From Chryseobacterium indicum (GTDB lineage: Bacteria; Bacteroidota; Bacteroidia; Flavobacteriales; Weeksellaceae): 64,000 nucleotides of DNA. Location of the stretch: contig NZ_JACSGT010000002.1 of the NCBI RefSeq assembly GCF_021504595.1, positions 620,001 to 684,000 of the forward strand. Direction: 5' to 3'. Below are positions 25,125 through 34,038 of the stretch, piece after piece. The position numbers were made by a program, and so were the translations under genes. The notes beneath the pieces are model-generated. The model did not search any database, had not been told where the DNA came from, and saw only the letters and a program-made list of their open reading frames with translations. The stretch's first letter is position 1, and the number at the start of each line of letters is the position of its first letter.

Positions 25125-26696
25125 TTAGTTTATTTTATCAAGATAAAGAGGATAAAAAGGAGGAACACTATTTTTTGTCCCATTTTCATCATTTCTATTC
25201 ATCTGTTGTTGGTCAAGGTTTTTTTTTGGAGGTTCTTTTACAGACTTTTCCGTAGTGATTTTTGTATCTGTTTTATCGTCCGGTTTCTTTTGTTTCTGGA
25301 CATTTACAGGAACGACTGAAGGTTTCTTCTCATTTTTTTTCTTATCCGAAGTATTATTTGCTTTTTTTTCACCATATGAGTTTGTTAGTTCTTTTTTACC
25401 GGCTTCGTTTTTTACAATTACTTTTTCAATTTTCGATCCTAATCTTTTTAAAAGAGTTTTAATTTCATTGTCATTTGGAAATTTTATAGCTTTTCTTTCA
25501 ATTCCATTATATGCAGCTTTTATTACGGACGCTTTTTTATCCATATTTCTCATCTCAGCCAATAATTTTTGACGAACACTATCAGTTTCTGAAATAAGGG
25601 TATTTTGAATACCCGCAGTTGAAACATTTGCTTTTGCTTCTTTAATGATACTATCAACTTCTTCAATGTGGTTTTCTGCAAATAATCCGACCACCGCTGC
25701 AGAATCAATTTCAGTTTGCTGAGGCAAAACAGTATTACTGTTGTAAGCATTACCAGAAGTTCCAGCAGGCTTATGATTTCCCATAAAATAAATGCTGATA
25801 CCACCAAAAAAAAACAAACCTGCAAGTGAGGCTGCAATTGCAGTATAGGTCTTCCAGCTCTGTGTTCTGGATTGTTGGGTTTTGAGCTTGTCCCGAAGTC
25901 TGTCTTTATCATGTTCGAGACGGTTTATTATTTCTGCATTACCAGATTTGGGTTCCTGTGGAAAACCTGATACAACCGTTTCTTTTGTGGGTAAAGGTAG
26001 ATTCATTTTTGAAGCTGGGAGCTGCAGAGGAGCAAAATTTCCGTTTTCTATTTTGCCAATAATAATTTCTGGACGGTTAAACTTATTTTCGTAATCAGCA
26101 TGCATCAGATCCTTTATAAGATATATTTCCGAAAACATTTCCTGCTGAATTTCCATAGCTTTTAAAAGTTCTGAAGAACTGAGGCTTCCGGTCTGTATAA
26201 CTGCCTTTGTCTTGTTACTGTGGTAAAAGGAAGGCTTTTCGACTGGATGGCTTCCATTTGTAATTCCGCTTACTTTTGAAAAGTTGTGATTAATGATATT
26301 GTCTATAATTATTTCTATTGCGCCGGCAGATAAATTGTTTTTAAGCTTTACGCCATTATCAGATACCTGTTTAATGAATTCTCCTTTCAGCAGTTCAAGA
26401 ACTTCTAATTTGATTTTTACCTCACTTATCTTTTTATCGGTTAATAAGCCCACTCCGATATTGGATGGACGTGGAGTCGATCCGGATTCTGTGATTCTGC
26501 TGTATATTCCTATAAAATGCAAAAGTCTTCCGTTGTCAATGGTTTTACTGCATATAACGTTGTCTTCTTTGGCCGCGATAACACTAAAATCAATTTTCCC
26601 CGAAATATTATCCGTATTGATATTGGGGTTACTGCCTGGCAGATCCCTTGTGTATATGCGAAATCCTCCAAAATGTGCAAAAAATATAAGTTTCAT
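25125..26696 (-). CDS. GTPase-associated single-pass membrane protein
   Basis: 523 residues. Residues 1-145 form a cytoplasmic domain ('FFAHFGGFRIYTRDLPGSN', 'FIGIYSRITESGSTPRPS') that resembles in position and feel the GTPase-partner (GAP1-like) domains of predicted NTPase conflict systems; I cannot confirm this by search. A charged coiled coil (250-280) precedes one transmembrane segment at ~284-306. The outer part is helical and ends in a Lys-rich tail shared with the neighbouring lipoprotein. The GTPase gene lies 22 bp upstream, which supports a GTPase/partner complex at the inner membrane. Confidence 0.55.
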   Translation of the reverse strand: MKLIFFAHFGGFRIYTRDLPGSNPNINTDNISGKIDFSVIAAKEDNVICSKTIDNGRLLHFIGIYSRITESGSTPRPSNIGVGLLTDKKISEVKIKLEVLELLKGEFIKQVSDNGVKLKNNLSAGAIEIIIDNIINHNFSKVSGITNGSHPVEKPSFYHSNKTKAVIQTGSLSSSELLKAMEIQQEMFSEIYLIKDLMHADYENKFNRPEIIIGKIENGNFAPLQLPASKMNLPLPTKETVVSGFPQEPKSGNAEIINRLEHDKDRLRDKLKTQQSRTQSWKTYTAIAASLAGLFFFGGISIYFMGNHKPAGTSGNAYNSNTVLPQQTEIDSAAVVGLFAENHIEEVDSIIKEAKANVSTAGIQNTLISETDSVRQKLLAEMRNMDKKASVIKAAYNGIERKAIKFPNDNEIKTLLKRLGSKIEKVIVKNEAGKKELTNSYGEKKANNTSDKKKNEKKPSVVPVNVQKQKKPDDKTDTKITTEKSVKEPPKKNLDQQQMNRNDENGTKNSVPPFYPLYLDKIN

Positions 26697-26718
26697 TTTC
26701 CTATCCTTTTATAGTGTT

Positions 26719-27576
26719 TTAAAACCAGCTCTTTTTTTCCATTGATACCCCTGTAAGCGTTTCATATAATGCTGTCCAAAAGCGGTAAGGTGAGCGGGTG
26801 TCTTTATCTGTTATATGCTGAAGGATTTCTCCATTATCATCTTCTACGGTAAGGATATTTCCTACCGAGTAATTTCCGTAGCTGCAAATCATGTCCTTGA
26901 TCTGACTATAGAGCTGTGGTCTTTTATCTTGTATAAAGGATTCTGTGGTCTCTTTCACAGGATCGGGATTCAGATCCCATTTGGTAACCAGTACAAAGAA
27001 TCTGGATTTATTAAAAAGTTTGGGTTTAACATCCTTCATATAGTTGATAAAATCCCGCATCAGCGCATCTTCATCCTGATGAGTCCAGGTAGCGGAAGGG
27101 ATATACGGTGTAATCAATAAAAAGATGGGCTGTCCTGCATATTCCACTCCGGATAGCACAGATGAAATAAAATAGGGTAGTTTCCCTCCGTAAGACGTTT
27201 TTATTTTTTTTAAATCTTCACCCGCTAAATCTAGAAATAAGGTCTGAATTCTAGGACGTTTGACATAACTGGGAGTAATATCCAGTCCGATCAGATCCAT
27301 TGTTCCCCCTTTTGTCCTGTCGTACAACTTGCCTTTTTCCATTTCTGCAATCATGGTATCAACAGCATAGTGACCGCTTTCATAGGGATATTGGGTTTTT
27401 AGGGTACTTGTAAAAGGACTGTCTACCCCATTAAATGCATAGTGCATAATGGAGGACAAAAACATTGACTTTCCTGAAACCGGAAAACCAATGGGAATGA
27501 TCACATACCGCTTATCATTTGAAATGTCATTAAAAATCTGGGCAATTTCCATTGCCGTTTTATCTGCAATACTCAT
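26719..27576 (-). CDS. TRAFAC-like GTPase
   Basis: 285 residues. P-loop 'GFPVSGKSMF' at residues 30-39, a G3-like 'LDLAGED' at 114-120 (D115-x-AG), and a G4-like 'TKWD' at 198-201. The last specifies guanine in GTPases, so GTP is the likely substrate. Length and motif order suit the GTPase of Bacteroidota predicted conflict or envelope systems. Three genes with membrane anchors flank it with 3-22 bp gaps. It probably switches the membrane partner at 25125-26696, which is inference from order. Confidence 0.7.
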   Translation of the reverse strand: MSIADKTAMEIAQIFNDISNDKRYVIIPIGFPVSGKSMFLSSIMHYAFNGVDSPFTSTLKTQYPYESGHYAVDTMIAEMEKGKLYDRTKGGTMDLIGLDITPSYVKRPRIQTLFLDLAGEDLKKIKTSYGGKLPYFISSVLSGVEYAGQPIFLLITPYIPSATWTHQDEDALMRDFINYMKDVKPKLFNKSRFFVLVTKWDLNPDPVKETTESFIQDKRPQLYSQIKDMICSYGNYSVGNILTVEDDNGEILQHITDKDTRSPYRFWTALYETLTGVSMEKKSWF

Positions 27577-27579
27577 AAT

Positions 27580-28659
27580 TTAAAATGATTGTAGTTTTGG
27601 TTTTCTGTTGAATACTCTGTCAAAAGGATTATTGCTTTCTTCCCCCTCTTTTTTTCGTATAAGAAAATACATGGACAACGGAATGATAAAGTCGATGAGA
27701 AGACATATAGCAATGACGTACCAGGTTCCTGCCTGTGAAGTATTTTCACCGATGGACCGAAATGTATGGCTGAATTTTCCGAATTCGTTATTGATATACA
27801 CCTGTTTTGGCAAATGCAGATTCAGATTATATTTCTTTGCAGATTCGTCTGCTGCCACCTTAAAGTTTTCCATTTTCGAGACCAAGTCGCGCAATAAAAA
27901 ATCAGAGGTAGCCTTATCTTCAGTATTTTCATGATTAATAAACGGGTGCGGATCTTTTATTTTCTTATCTAATAATTGAACATAAACTTCTTTTAGATTC
28001 GCAATATCATTAATTAAAGGATTTGTTGCGCCATGACTTTCCTTGTATTTATTAATTTTGTCGCCAATAATAGAGATGTACTTGTGAGCAATATTGGCAT
28101 AATCGGTCTGATTATTTCCCGAAGAGAGCAGGGTAATGGATCCGTCTGCAAGATCTAATGTGCCTTCAATCATCTTGACAAGAGCTTTGGATTTATCTTT
28201 AAACCCGCCATCCATGATCTGTTCCGACAATTGCCCTAAAAAGTTTTCTGCAGTTTTGGATTTGTCCATGACCGATTTATTCAGAAACGCTTTGTCTATT
28301 TCGCTCTGATAACCAGTAATAGCCAGCTTTTTTTCTTCCAATTCCTTTTTGTAGAGATATTCCCCCTGGTCATTGGGATAAAAAGAATTGAGATTGCAGG
28401 TGAAATTAACCAAAGCAAAAAGCACATAAAACATCAATGCCAGTTTAGATCCTGAAACCGCTTTTGTATAAGAAATAATCATAAGCATCAATATCCCGAA
28501 TGAAATTATGAAACTTCCATACTTCATGCCTAATACCTGATAGGATTGCAGTCCCTGACCGGTATGGTAAAAGCCTATAAGAAAAAATATAAAGCTTACT
28601 ACCCAGCCTAGGATTAAAATTACCGGACTATCCTTTTTCTTTGTAAATTTATTGTTCAT
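27580..28659 (-). CDS. four-TM membrane protein of the GTPase operon
   Basis: 359 residues. Hydrophobic segments near 13-35, 46-68, 72-90 and 318-340, with a ~225-residue helical domain between the third and fourth. The C-terminal ~20 residues are basic. First gene of the minus-strand operon, 3 bp before the GTPase gene. The arrangement suggests an envelope-spanning complex with the GTPase inside and the lipoproteins outside. No family recognised. Confidence 0.6.
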   Translation of the reverse strand: MNNKFTKKKDSPVILILGWVVSFIFFLIGFYHTGQGLQSYQVLGMKYGSFIISFGILMLMIISYTKAVSGSKLALMFYVLFALVNFTCNLNSFYPNDQGEYLYKKELEEKKLAITGYQSEIDKAFLNKSVMDKSKTAENFLGQLSEQIMDGGFKDKSKALVKMIEGTLDLADGSITLLSSGNNQTDYANIAHKYISIIGDKINKYKESHGATNPLINDIANLKEVYVQLLDKKIKDPHPFINHENTEDKATSDFLLRDLVSKMENFKVAADESAKKYNLNLHLPKQVYINNEFGKFSHTFRSIGENTSQAGTWYVIAICLLIDFIIPLSMYFLIRKKEGEESNNPFDRVFNRKPKLQSF

Positions 28660-29007
28660 AAAATATTTTTTTCAGCAGTTAATTACATTTTTAATGTACT
28701 GTATCCTAGTATATAGAACTTGTTTTATTGCAAATGTGTTTCGTTTAATTTACTTTATAGATTATCTTTTCCTGGATAATACATATTATTTTCATTGTAG
28801 AAATCATAATTGAACCCATTAAATTCAAGATTTAATTTTTACAGATTTTCAAAATTCCTTTTAAAAATTAATAAGTACAATAGTCTGATCACGGACTGTT
28901 AAAAATTTGGCATGAGCAGTCAGAAATAACACGAGCGGTAAAAAAAAGATCATGAACAGTAAAAGAGTATTAAAAGAGTAAAGCCGCTAATTTGTATTTT
29001 TGATTTG
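28660..29007. promoter_or_regulatory. divergent promoter region
   Basis: This AT-rich gap separates the GTPase operon from the kinase/regulator pair. It holds the four LytTR-like repeats (28892-28966). TATTTTTG at 28995-29002 matches the Bacteroidota -7 box but lies so close to the ATG at 29008 that it would give a near-leaderless transcript. Confidence 0.5.
28892..28966 (+). promoter_or_regulatory. four LytTR-like direct repeats
   Basis: Four related units start at 28892 (CACGGACTGTTAAA), 28913 (CATGAGCAGTCAGA), 28932 (CACGAGCGGTAAAA) and 28953 (CATGAACAGTAAAA), spaced 21, 19 and 21 bp. Direct repeats about two helical turns apart with a GT core are typical of LytTR-domain regulators, and a LytTR protein is encoded just downstream (31964-32725). 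Likely its operator for one or both divergent units. Confidence 0.6.
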
Positions 29008-31983
29008 ATGAAACTAAAAAAATTATTGCTGCCGTTTTTTTTTATATCCTTTGCTTTTGTATGGGCACAGGAGCCTATTTCAGAAAGCAACAGCTTTATG
29101 TACAATAAACAGAATTATGGCTTTGATTTTTTTAATATCGCCAGTTGCCAGGCTTTCCCCGATGGCAGTATAAATACCTTTCCATATAATGCGATAAGTT
29201 TAACCATCAGCAATACTTATGCACGTCAAACTTTTAAGAACGGTAAAAATAATGTTAATGAGATCATATATTTTAAAAATAGAACATTCACAAGAAACGG
29301 CGAAAGTATTTATGAAGTTTTGAAAGGTCAGTTTTTAAAAAAAATATACACAGTAAAACCAAATGAAAACCTTACCAGCTGGATAGTTTCTAAAAACCTT
29401 ATATATTTTGTTACAACTGATGTAAGCAATAAGAATATTAATTATTATACTTTTGACGGGTTTAGTTTCAGGATATTGTTCCAAAAGAAATTTTCTTATA
29501 AGTTCGATGCTTCATTGTATTTAACTGATAATGATAAAGCCAGTGTATATATGTCAGTAAATGACACTTCTAAAGGCTCATTTACCTTATACAGAATTGA
29601 AGGAAATACCCTTGTAAAAGCAAGGGTTTATCCTTTTAACCCAATACATATTAACTTTTTAAGTCTCGATGAGTTTTATTTCGAAGATAAAAACAATATC
29701 ATCTGGTATTATAGCAATGGCAAAACATCTAAAGTCTGCACAACAAAAAATAATGCCTATTCATTAAGTATACATTACCAGGTAATTAACAGCTATGAAA
29801 AGAATAACCTTTATCTGCTCAAACTCAAAAAAGAAAAACTTGATACGCTGGCTAACTTATCAAATGTTTCAGGTTCTTATAATCATTTGCACAACAAAGA
29901 AACCAATAGTTATTATGTGGGAACCGGCACAAATTTTTATCGGTTATTTCCATTCATTAAAAAGTATCCCAAGATCTTTAACAACAGTAATTCCCAGCAG
30001 ATATTCTCTATTATCCAGGCGGAGGATGGAAGGATTTGGGCAGGCTCTTATAACGGAGCATTGTCTGTTGTCGATAAAAGGAAGATCTTTCAGTCTGACT
30101 TTAACACAATGGTAATGAATGGGGGTATTCGTGTTGGTAAAAAAATTTTGATCAATGGAGAGGGAGGCAGAGGTGTATTTTTGTTTGACAGTGAAAAAGA
30201 ATTCAGAAAAATAAATGACTCTATCATATGTTTTTACAATTTCCTAAGCAAAGATTCAGTGCTGTACTGCGGTACATCTTCATGGGGAGTGATGTATGCC
30301 AAATGGAAAGATGTAGCGTCAGGTAAAAAGATCAATTGGAAATTCATAGGGACAAAACAAGGAAATTTATTAAAAAACAGCCTTTGTATTGTAGAAGATA
30401 AATTCGGGAATATCTGGAGTTCGCAAAGAGGCTTCTGTATTTATCAGCCTTATAAAAATAAGTCAGTAACGTGGAGCAAAGAAAAAAATGAAATTGGTTT
30501 TAGCAGCAAATCCATGTGGGTGGATGATCATAAAACATTGTGGACAGGAAGCTACAATGGCAAGTTGTTTTATTACTCCGGTAAAAACAGGGACGATCTC
30601 TCTCCAAAAAATTTCAAACCTATTTCCCATCCTTTACTGGACTGCAATAAAGAGATTACTTTTTTACATCAGTGGCAAGGTTATTTAATTTTAGGTGCTT
30701 CAGACAAGATTTTGCTTTTTGATCTGCAAAAATGGTATAAAGAGAAAAAAGTTTTTATCCGGTACCTCAATACTATGGAAACCAATTTTTCGGCTCCAAC
30801 AGAGCAGAATGTCGCCTTAACTGACTTTCGGGATCATAGTGTATGGTTTTCAACCAGCGATATGCTTTACCAGTGGAATATAAAAGACTGGTTAAAGCTG
30901 CCAACATTCAATGTGATTCCTAAAATCGCCTTTAAAAAAGACAGTACGGAAGTTTATGTAGAAAAAGACAAAAGTATTAGTTTTAAGCCCAGGGAAAACA
31001 CGTTAGATTTTGATATAAGATACCAGACTATAGATAACATGCCCCGTTATATTTCTGTCTGTCTGGTAAAAGAAGATGAAAACCCCGTTTTTGCTGTCCC
31101 AAATCTTGAAACCCACTTCAAATTTGCCAACCTTCGTTCAGGAAAATATATTTTTTATGTAAGAGTTTGCCAGCAAAACGGAAGTTTCAATATTTATCAA
31201 TATAAGATCAAAATAGAGAATTTCTTTTGGCAGAACTGGTGGTTTTGGCTTATAATTTTGCTGTTTGTTTTTTCTGTAATCTATTATTACTTTGATATTC
31301 GACGAAAAATAGAACAGCAGCAGAAAGAAATAGCTCAACTGAACCTTGTAAGCTTAGGAAAGCAATTCCGCCCGCATTTTATGCTTAATGCTCTCAATAG
31401 CTTAGGCAGTGATATGAGAGATAAGCCCCATGCCGAGAGGATCATCAGCAGGATTGGTGAAAATATTAACATTATGCACAAATTTGCCAAAGACAGTCAT
31501 ATTGATATTGATTTTGAACACGAATGGAAGCTTACCCTTAATACGATTGATATTCAGAAGGAAATCTTTATCAAGGATCTTAAAACATCAATTTTCAACA
31601 GGGAAATTATCCCGAACGATTACAGATTGCCAATGGGCATCATACAGGTAAATGTAGAAAACGCCCTCCTTCATGGTATTCGTCACCGAAAAGCACCTCC
31701 TTACGATTTAGAAATCAGATTTAGTGAGGATTCTGATTATTTTATTGTGGAGATTACTGATAACGGAGTAGGAATGGAGAAATCACAAACATTTTATGAT
31801 TTCAATAAAAACGGAACCGGCATCAGCAATCTGAAATCTGTTTTGGAAATTATAAACAACAATATTCCGGGTACCCTTTCAGTTAAGATGGAAAATGCTT
31901 CCGTTACAGAGACTGAGAATCCAGGAACAACGGTAACCATAATGATGAAAAAAAATATATCCTATGAAAAATTCAAAATATAA
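29008..31983 (+). CDS. periplasmic-propeller sensor histidine kinase (LytS/His_kinase type)
   Basis: About 991 residues. Signal peptide 'LLPFFFISFAFVWAQ' at ~5-20. A large periplasmic region follows with beta-propeller repeats ('EDGRIWAGSYNG', 'EDKFGNIWSSQRG') and a Y_Y_Y-like beta-sandwich before one membrane segment near 745-765. The cytoplasmic part has the His_kinase motif 'FRPHFMLNALNSL', the N-box 'VENALLHG', and the G-boxes 'DNGVGM' and 'GTGISNL'. It should sense an envelope ligand and phosphorylate the LytTR regulator whose gene overlaps its end by 20 bp. I use the ATG at 29008; the preceding TTG is less likely. Confidence 0.85.
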   Translation: MKLKKLLLPFFFISFAFVWAQEPISESNSFMYNKQNYGFDFFNIASCQAFPDGSINTFPYNAISLTISNTYARQTFKNGKNNVNEIIYFKNRTFTRNGESIYEVLKGQFLKKIYTVKPNENLTSWIVSKNLIYFVTTDVSNKNINYYTFDGFSFRILFQKKFSYKFDASLYLTDNDKASVYMSVNDTSKGSFTLYRIEGNTLVKARVYPFNPIHINFLSLDEFYFEDKNNIIWYYSNGKTSKVCTTKNNAYSLSIHYQVINSYEKNNLYLLKLKKEKLDTLANLSNVSGSYNHLHNKETNSYYVGTGTNFYRLFPFIKKYPKIFNNSNSQQIFSIIQAEDGRIWAGSYNGALSVVDKRKIFQSDFNTMVMNGGIRVGKKILINGEGGRGVFLFDSEKEFRKINDSIICFYNFLSKDSVLYCGTSSWGVMYAKWKDVASGKKINWKFIGTKQGNLLKNSLCIVEDKFGNIWSSQRGFCIYQPYKNKSVTWSKEKNEIGFSSKSMWVDDHKTLWTGSYNGKLFYYSGKNRDDLSPKNFKPISHPLLDCNKEITFLHQWQGYLILGASDKILLFDLQKWYKEKKVFIRYLNTMETNFSAPTEQNVALTDFRDHSVWFSTSDMLYQWNIKDWLKLPTFNVIPKIAFKKDSTEVYVEKDKSISFKPRENTLDFDIRYQTIDNMPRYISVCLVKEDENPVFAVPNLETHFKFANLRSGKYIFYVRVCQQNGSFNIYQYKIKIENFFWQNWWFWLIILLFVFSVIYYYFDIRRKIEQQQKEIAQLNLVSLGKQFRPHFMLNALNSLGSDMRDKPHAERIISRIGENINIMHKFAKDSHIDIDFEHEWKLTLNTIDIQKEIFIKDLKTSIFNREIIPNDYRLPMGIIQVNVENALLHGIRHRKAPPYDLEIRFSEDSDYFIVEITDNGVGMEKSQTFYDFNKNGTGISNLKSVLEIINNNIPGTLSVKMENASVTETENPGTTVTIMMKKNISYEKFKI

Positions 31984-32725
31984 TTATCTTGTAATAGAGG
32001 ACGATACCAACGTATGGGAAAATATCAGGTGCAGAATGCTTGCATATGATGATTGGCAGGCTCTTGAGTTTTCTTCAGAATTAACGGATGCTGTTGCAAA
32101 AATCACGGAAGAAAAACCTGAGCTTATCTTTACTGATTGGAGCATAAGGGGAGGAAATGCGTATCAAATTTTGGAAAGTATCTCTACCGTAGAAAACTAT
32201 ACCCCGTACATTATTTTTTTCACAGGCTATCAGTCAGAAAATCCTGAAATTCCGCAAAAAATTGTAAATCATTTTCCAATAGTAAAAAAATATATCATAA
32301 AACCAATTTATGAGAACCTTACTAATCATTTGGCAGAATACATTCAGGAAGCAAGACTGCTTGCTTTGAAAAGTGGAGAAAAAAAAGAAATCTGGATCGA
32401 AGATTTTATGCAGAGAAAATTTCGTATAAATCCGGCAGAGTGTATGGCATTTTTGCAAATTCCGGACAGACCAAGAATGAAAAGGCTCATTGTTAAAGAT
32501 ATGCCGTCAATCACTCTGAAATATACATGGGAAGACTGTAGCAGGCTTATTCTAAAGTGGGGAATCGATTTTTTTGTAGCCTATCACCGTAAATCAATCA
32601 TAAATAAAGCCTTTGTTAAAAAGTTGGACAACCGTAAGATTATACTTGCCGATGATACCATTATAGAGGTATCAAGGGAACAATGGAAAGAAATTGAGAG
32701 AAGCTTTACCTTTCAATATTACTGA
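31964..32725 (+). CDS. LytTR-family response regulator
   Basis: 253 residues. Receiver domain 1-125: acidic pocket E12-D13-D14, phospho-acceptor D58 ('FTDWS') and K113 ('IIKPI'). The C-terminal 155-250 is a LytTR DNA-binding domain ('FVAYHRKSIINKAFVKKL', then 'IILADDTIIEVSRE'). The start overlaps the kinase gene by 20 bp, so the two are coupled. The stop is TGA (32723-32725), so TGA terminates here only 184 bp before the block where it appears to be read through. Probable target: the repeats at 28892-28966. Confidence 0.85.
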   Translation: MKNSKYNYLVIEDDTNVWENIRCRMLAYDDWQALEFSSELTDAVAKITEEKPELIFTDWSIRGGNAYQILESISTVENYTPYIIFFTGYQSENPEIPQKIVNHFPIVKKYIIKPIYENLTNHLAEYIQEARLLALKSGEKKEIWIEDFMQRKFRINPAECMAFLQIPDRPRMKRLIVKDMPSITLKYTWEDCSRLILKWGIDFFVAYHRKSIINKAFVKKLDNRKIILADDTIIEVSREQWKEIERSFTFQYY

Positions 32726-32908
32726 AGCAAAACATTTATCTGATATTTGACTTTTATTATTTCTTTTCAAGAAAGCAGCTTATGATTGTTTGACAGGCTT
32801 TTGGATCTATTGGAAATAAAGATGTTCAGAAAAAAGTATTCAAAAATTTGACAGCCGGCTGTAAAATAATTATAATGATCATGTTGTTTTATCTTTTTTT
32901 AAAAAACG

Positions 32909-33634
32909 ATGACTATTGATTTAAAAGACACCGTTCAGGAACTATCTGATAACACAGGAAATAAAAAACCTGAAAGGTCAAATGAGGTAAAAGAAGTACT
33001 GGTAAAATCAAAAAAAACCCTGAAAGAACTTCAAAGAACAGAATCTAAATCAAAGCAGGATGATCAGATCAATGCTGTAGTAAAAGCTGCTGCTAAAGTT
33101 CAAAAACAGATAGAACTGAGTGGAAAGCAAAATTTATGAGCAAGAAATATGAGAGGAGAAATAAAAGTAGATCCAAGGGTAGATTCCAACAAGAATGGAT
33201 ATTTAAATATTTCATCCCGAGGAAAAACAACCTCAATCAGATTTATAGATGATGACACTATTTCTGTAAAAGGAGGGTGAGGGCATGATATTACCCTCAA
33301 TATCAATCCTATTGACGGTTTGGAGGAAGTGATCAAATTGGTTAATATGATCAATATGGTTACAGGTGCTTCAAAAGGGGGTGTGGAACTTAGCAGGGGA
33401 TCAATTAAAAGTAATGACAAAGCAGAATCGTTTATCAATACAGTAACAAGCATCTACTCTGTAGGAATGATCAATCCCTGAGAAATTGTTACAGAAGAAA
33501 CCATTAAGTCTTATGGACTTAAAGGAGATGATTTTGTAAAATATATCAACGAAAGAAAGCTGGCTGAGCTGAAAATAGTGAAGCAAAGAGCTGATAATAA
33601 GCCAAAAAATAAAATGACAGCTACTTTAGAATAG
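32909..33634 (+). CDS. unknown protein, open only if TGA is sense (241 aa)
   Basis: From the ATG at 32909 a single frame runs to the TAG at 33632-33634 with TGA codons at 33137, 33278 and 33479 (codons 77, 124, 191) and no TAA or TAG. The N-terminal 76 residues are a lysine/glutamate-rich helix; the rest has beta content ('KTTSIRFIDDDTISVKGG') and a helical end ('GLEEVIKLVNMINMVTG'). 'MINP-stop-EIVTEE' reads well as an INPGEIV turn. Alternatively a 76-residue protein ends at 33139 and a second starts at the ATG at 33149, in the same frame. No family recognised. Confidence 0.5.
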
Positions 33635-33793
33635 ATATCTTTATAATCTAAGTGAGTCAGCACTTAATAAATATGAAAATATAAGCTAAACTGATTTTAT
33701 AGAAAATTCATGTTTGAGTTTTGACTTTTGAAATTTCCGTAATTCTTCTTTTTTCAGATAAATACTCCTTTGTCTATTTATGATCATAAGAAG

Positions 33794-33816
33794 TGCCACA
33801 ATTTGTGGCATTTTTT
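33794..33816 (+). terminator. intrinsic terminator
   Basis: Seven-bp perfect stem TGCCACA/TGTGGCA with an ATT loop, followed by TTTTTT. The same core as the terminator at 19703-19734. Confidence 0.8.
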
Positions 33817-33908
33817 AATTGAATTTGAATATGATAAGTCTATATGTTATTTAGTCAAAGAGTTAATTATTCTACATATAAATTGAACAATTAAAGGGCT
33901 CCAGACTG

Positions 33909-33955
33909 AGAGTTTTAGAGAAGAACTGGAAAAATTATTGAAGAGTTTTAGAGAA
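33909..33955. repeat. 14-bp direct repeat AGAGTTTTAGAGAA
   Basis: Two exact copies at 33909-33922 and 33942-33955, starts 33 bp apart (about three helical turns), upstream of the sigma-like gene. Might be an operator; too few copies for a CRISPR array. Confidence 0.5.
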
Positions 33956-34038
33956 AATCAACTTAATGCTTGTACTTTTCCATTTAAACGGATAGACATT
34001 ATTTTGAGTGAATACTATTTTATTTAAAGTTGCAGTGA

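Larger units (their letters stand above)
33635..34038. other. 404-bp intergenic region inside the recoded block
   Basis: No gene seen on either strand, whether or not TGA is counted as a stop. It has a terminator (33794-33816) and a 14-bp direct repeat AGAGTTTTAGAGAA at 33909-33922 and 33942-33955 (33 bp apart). Possibly the promoter or operator of the sigma gene. Confidence 0.5.

Noticed and set aside
33100..33586. Minus-strand ORFs opposite the first recoded gene
   Set aside because: Low-complexity, no start context or homology; they are shadows of the plus-strand frame.
33909..33955. CRISPR array
   Set aside because: Only two 14-bp units and no cas genes in the window.
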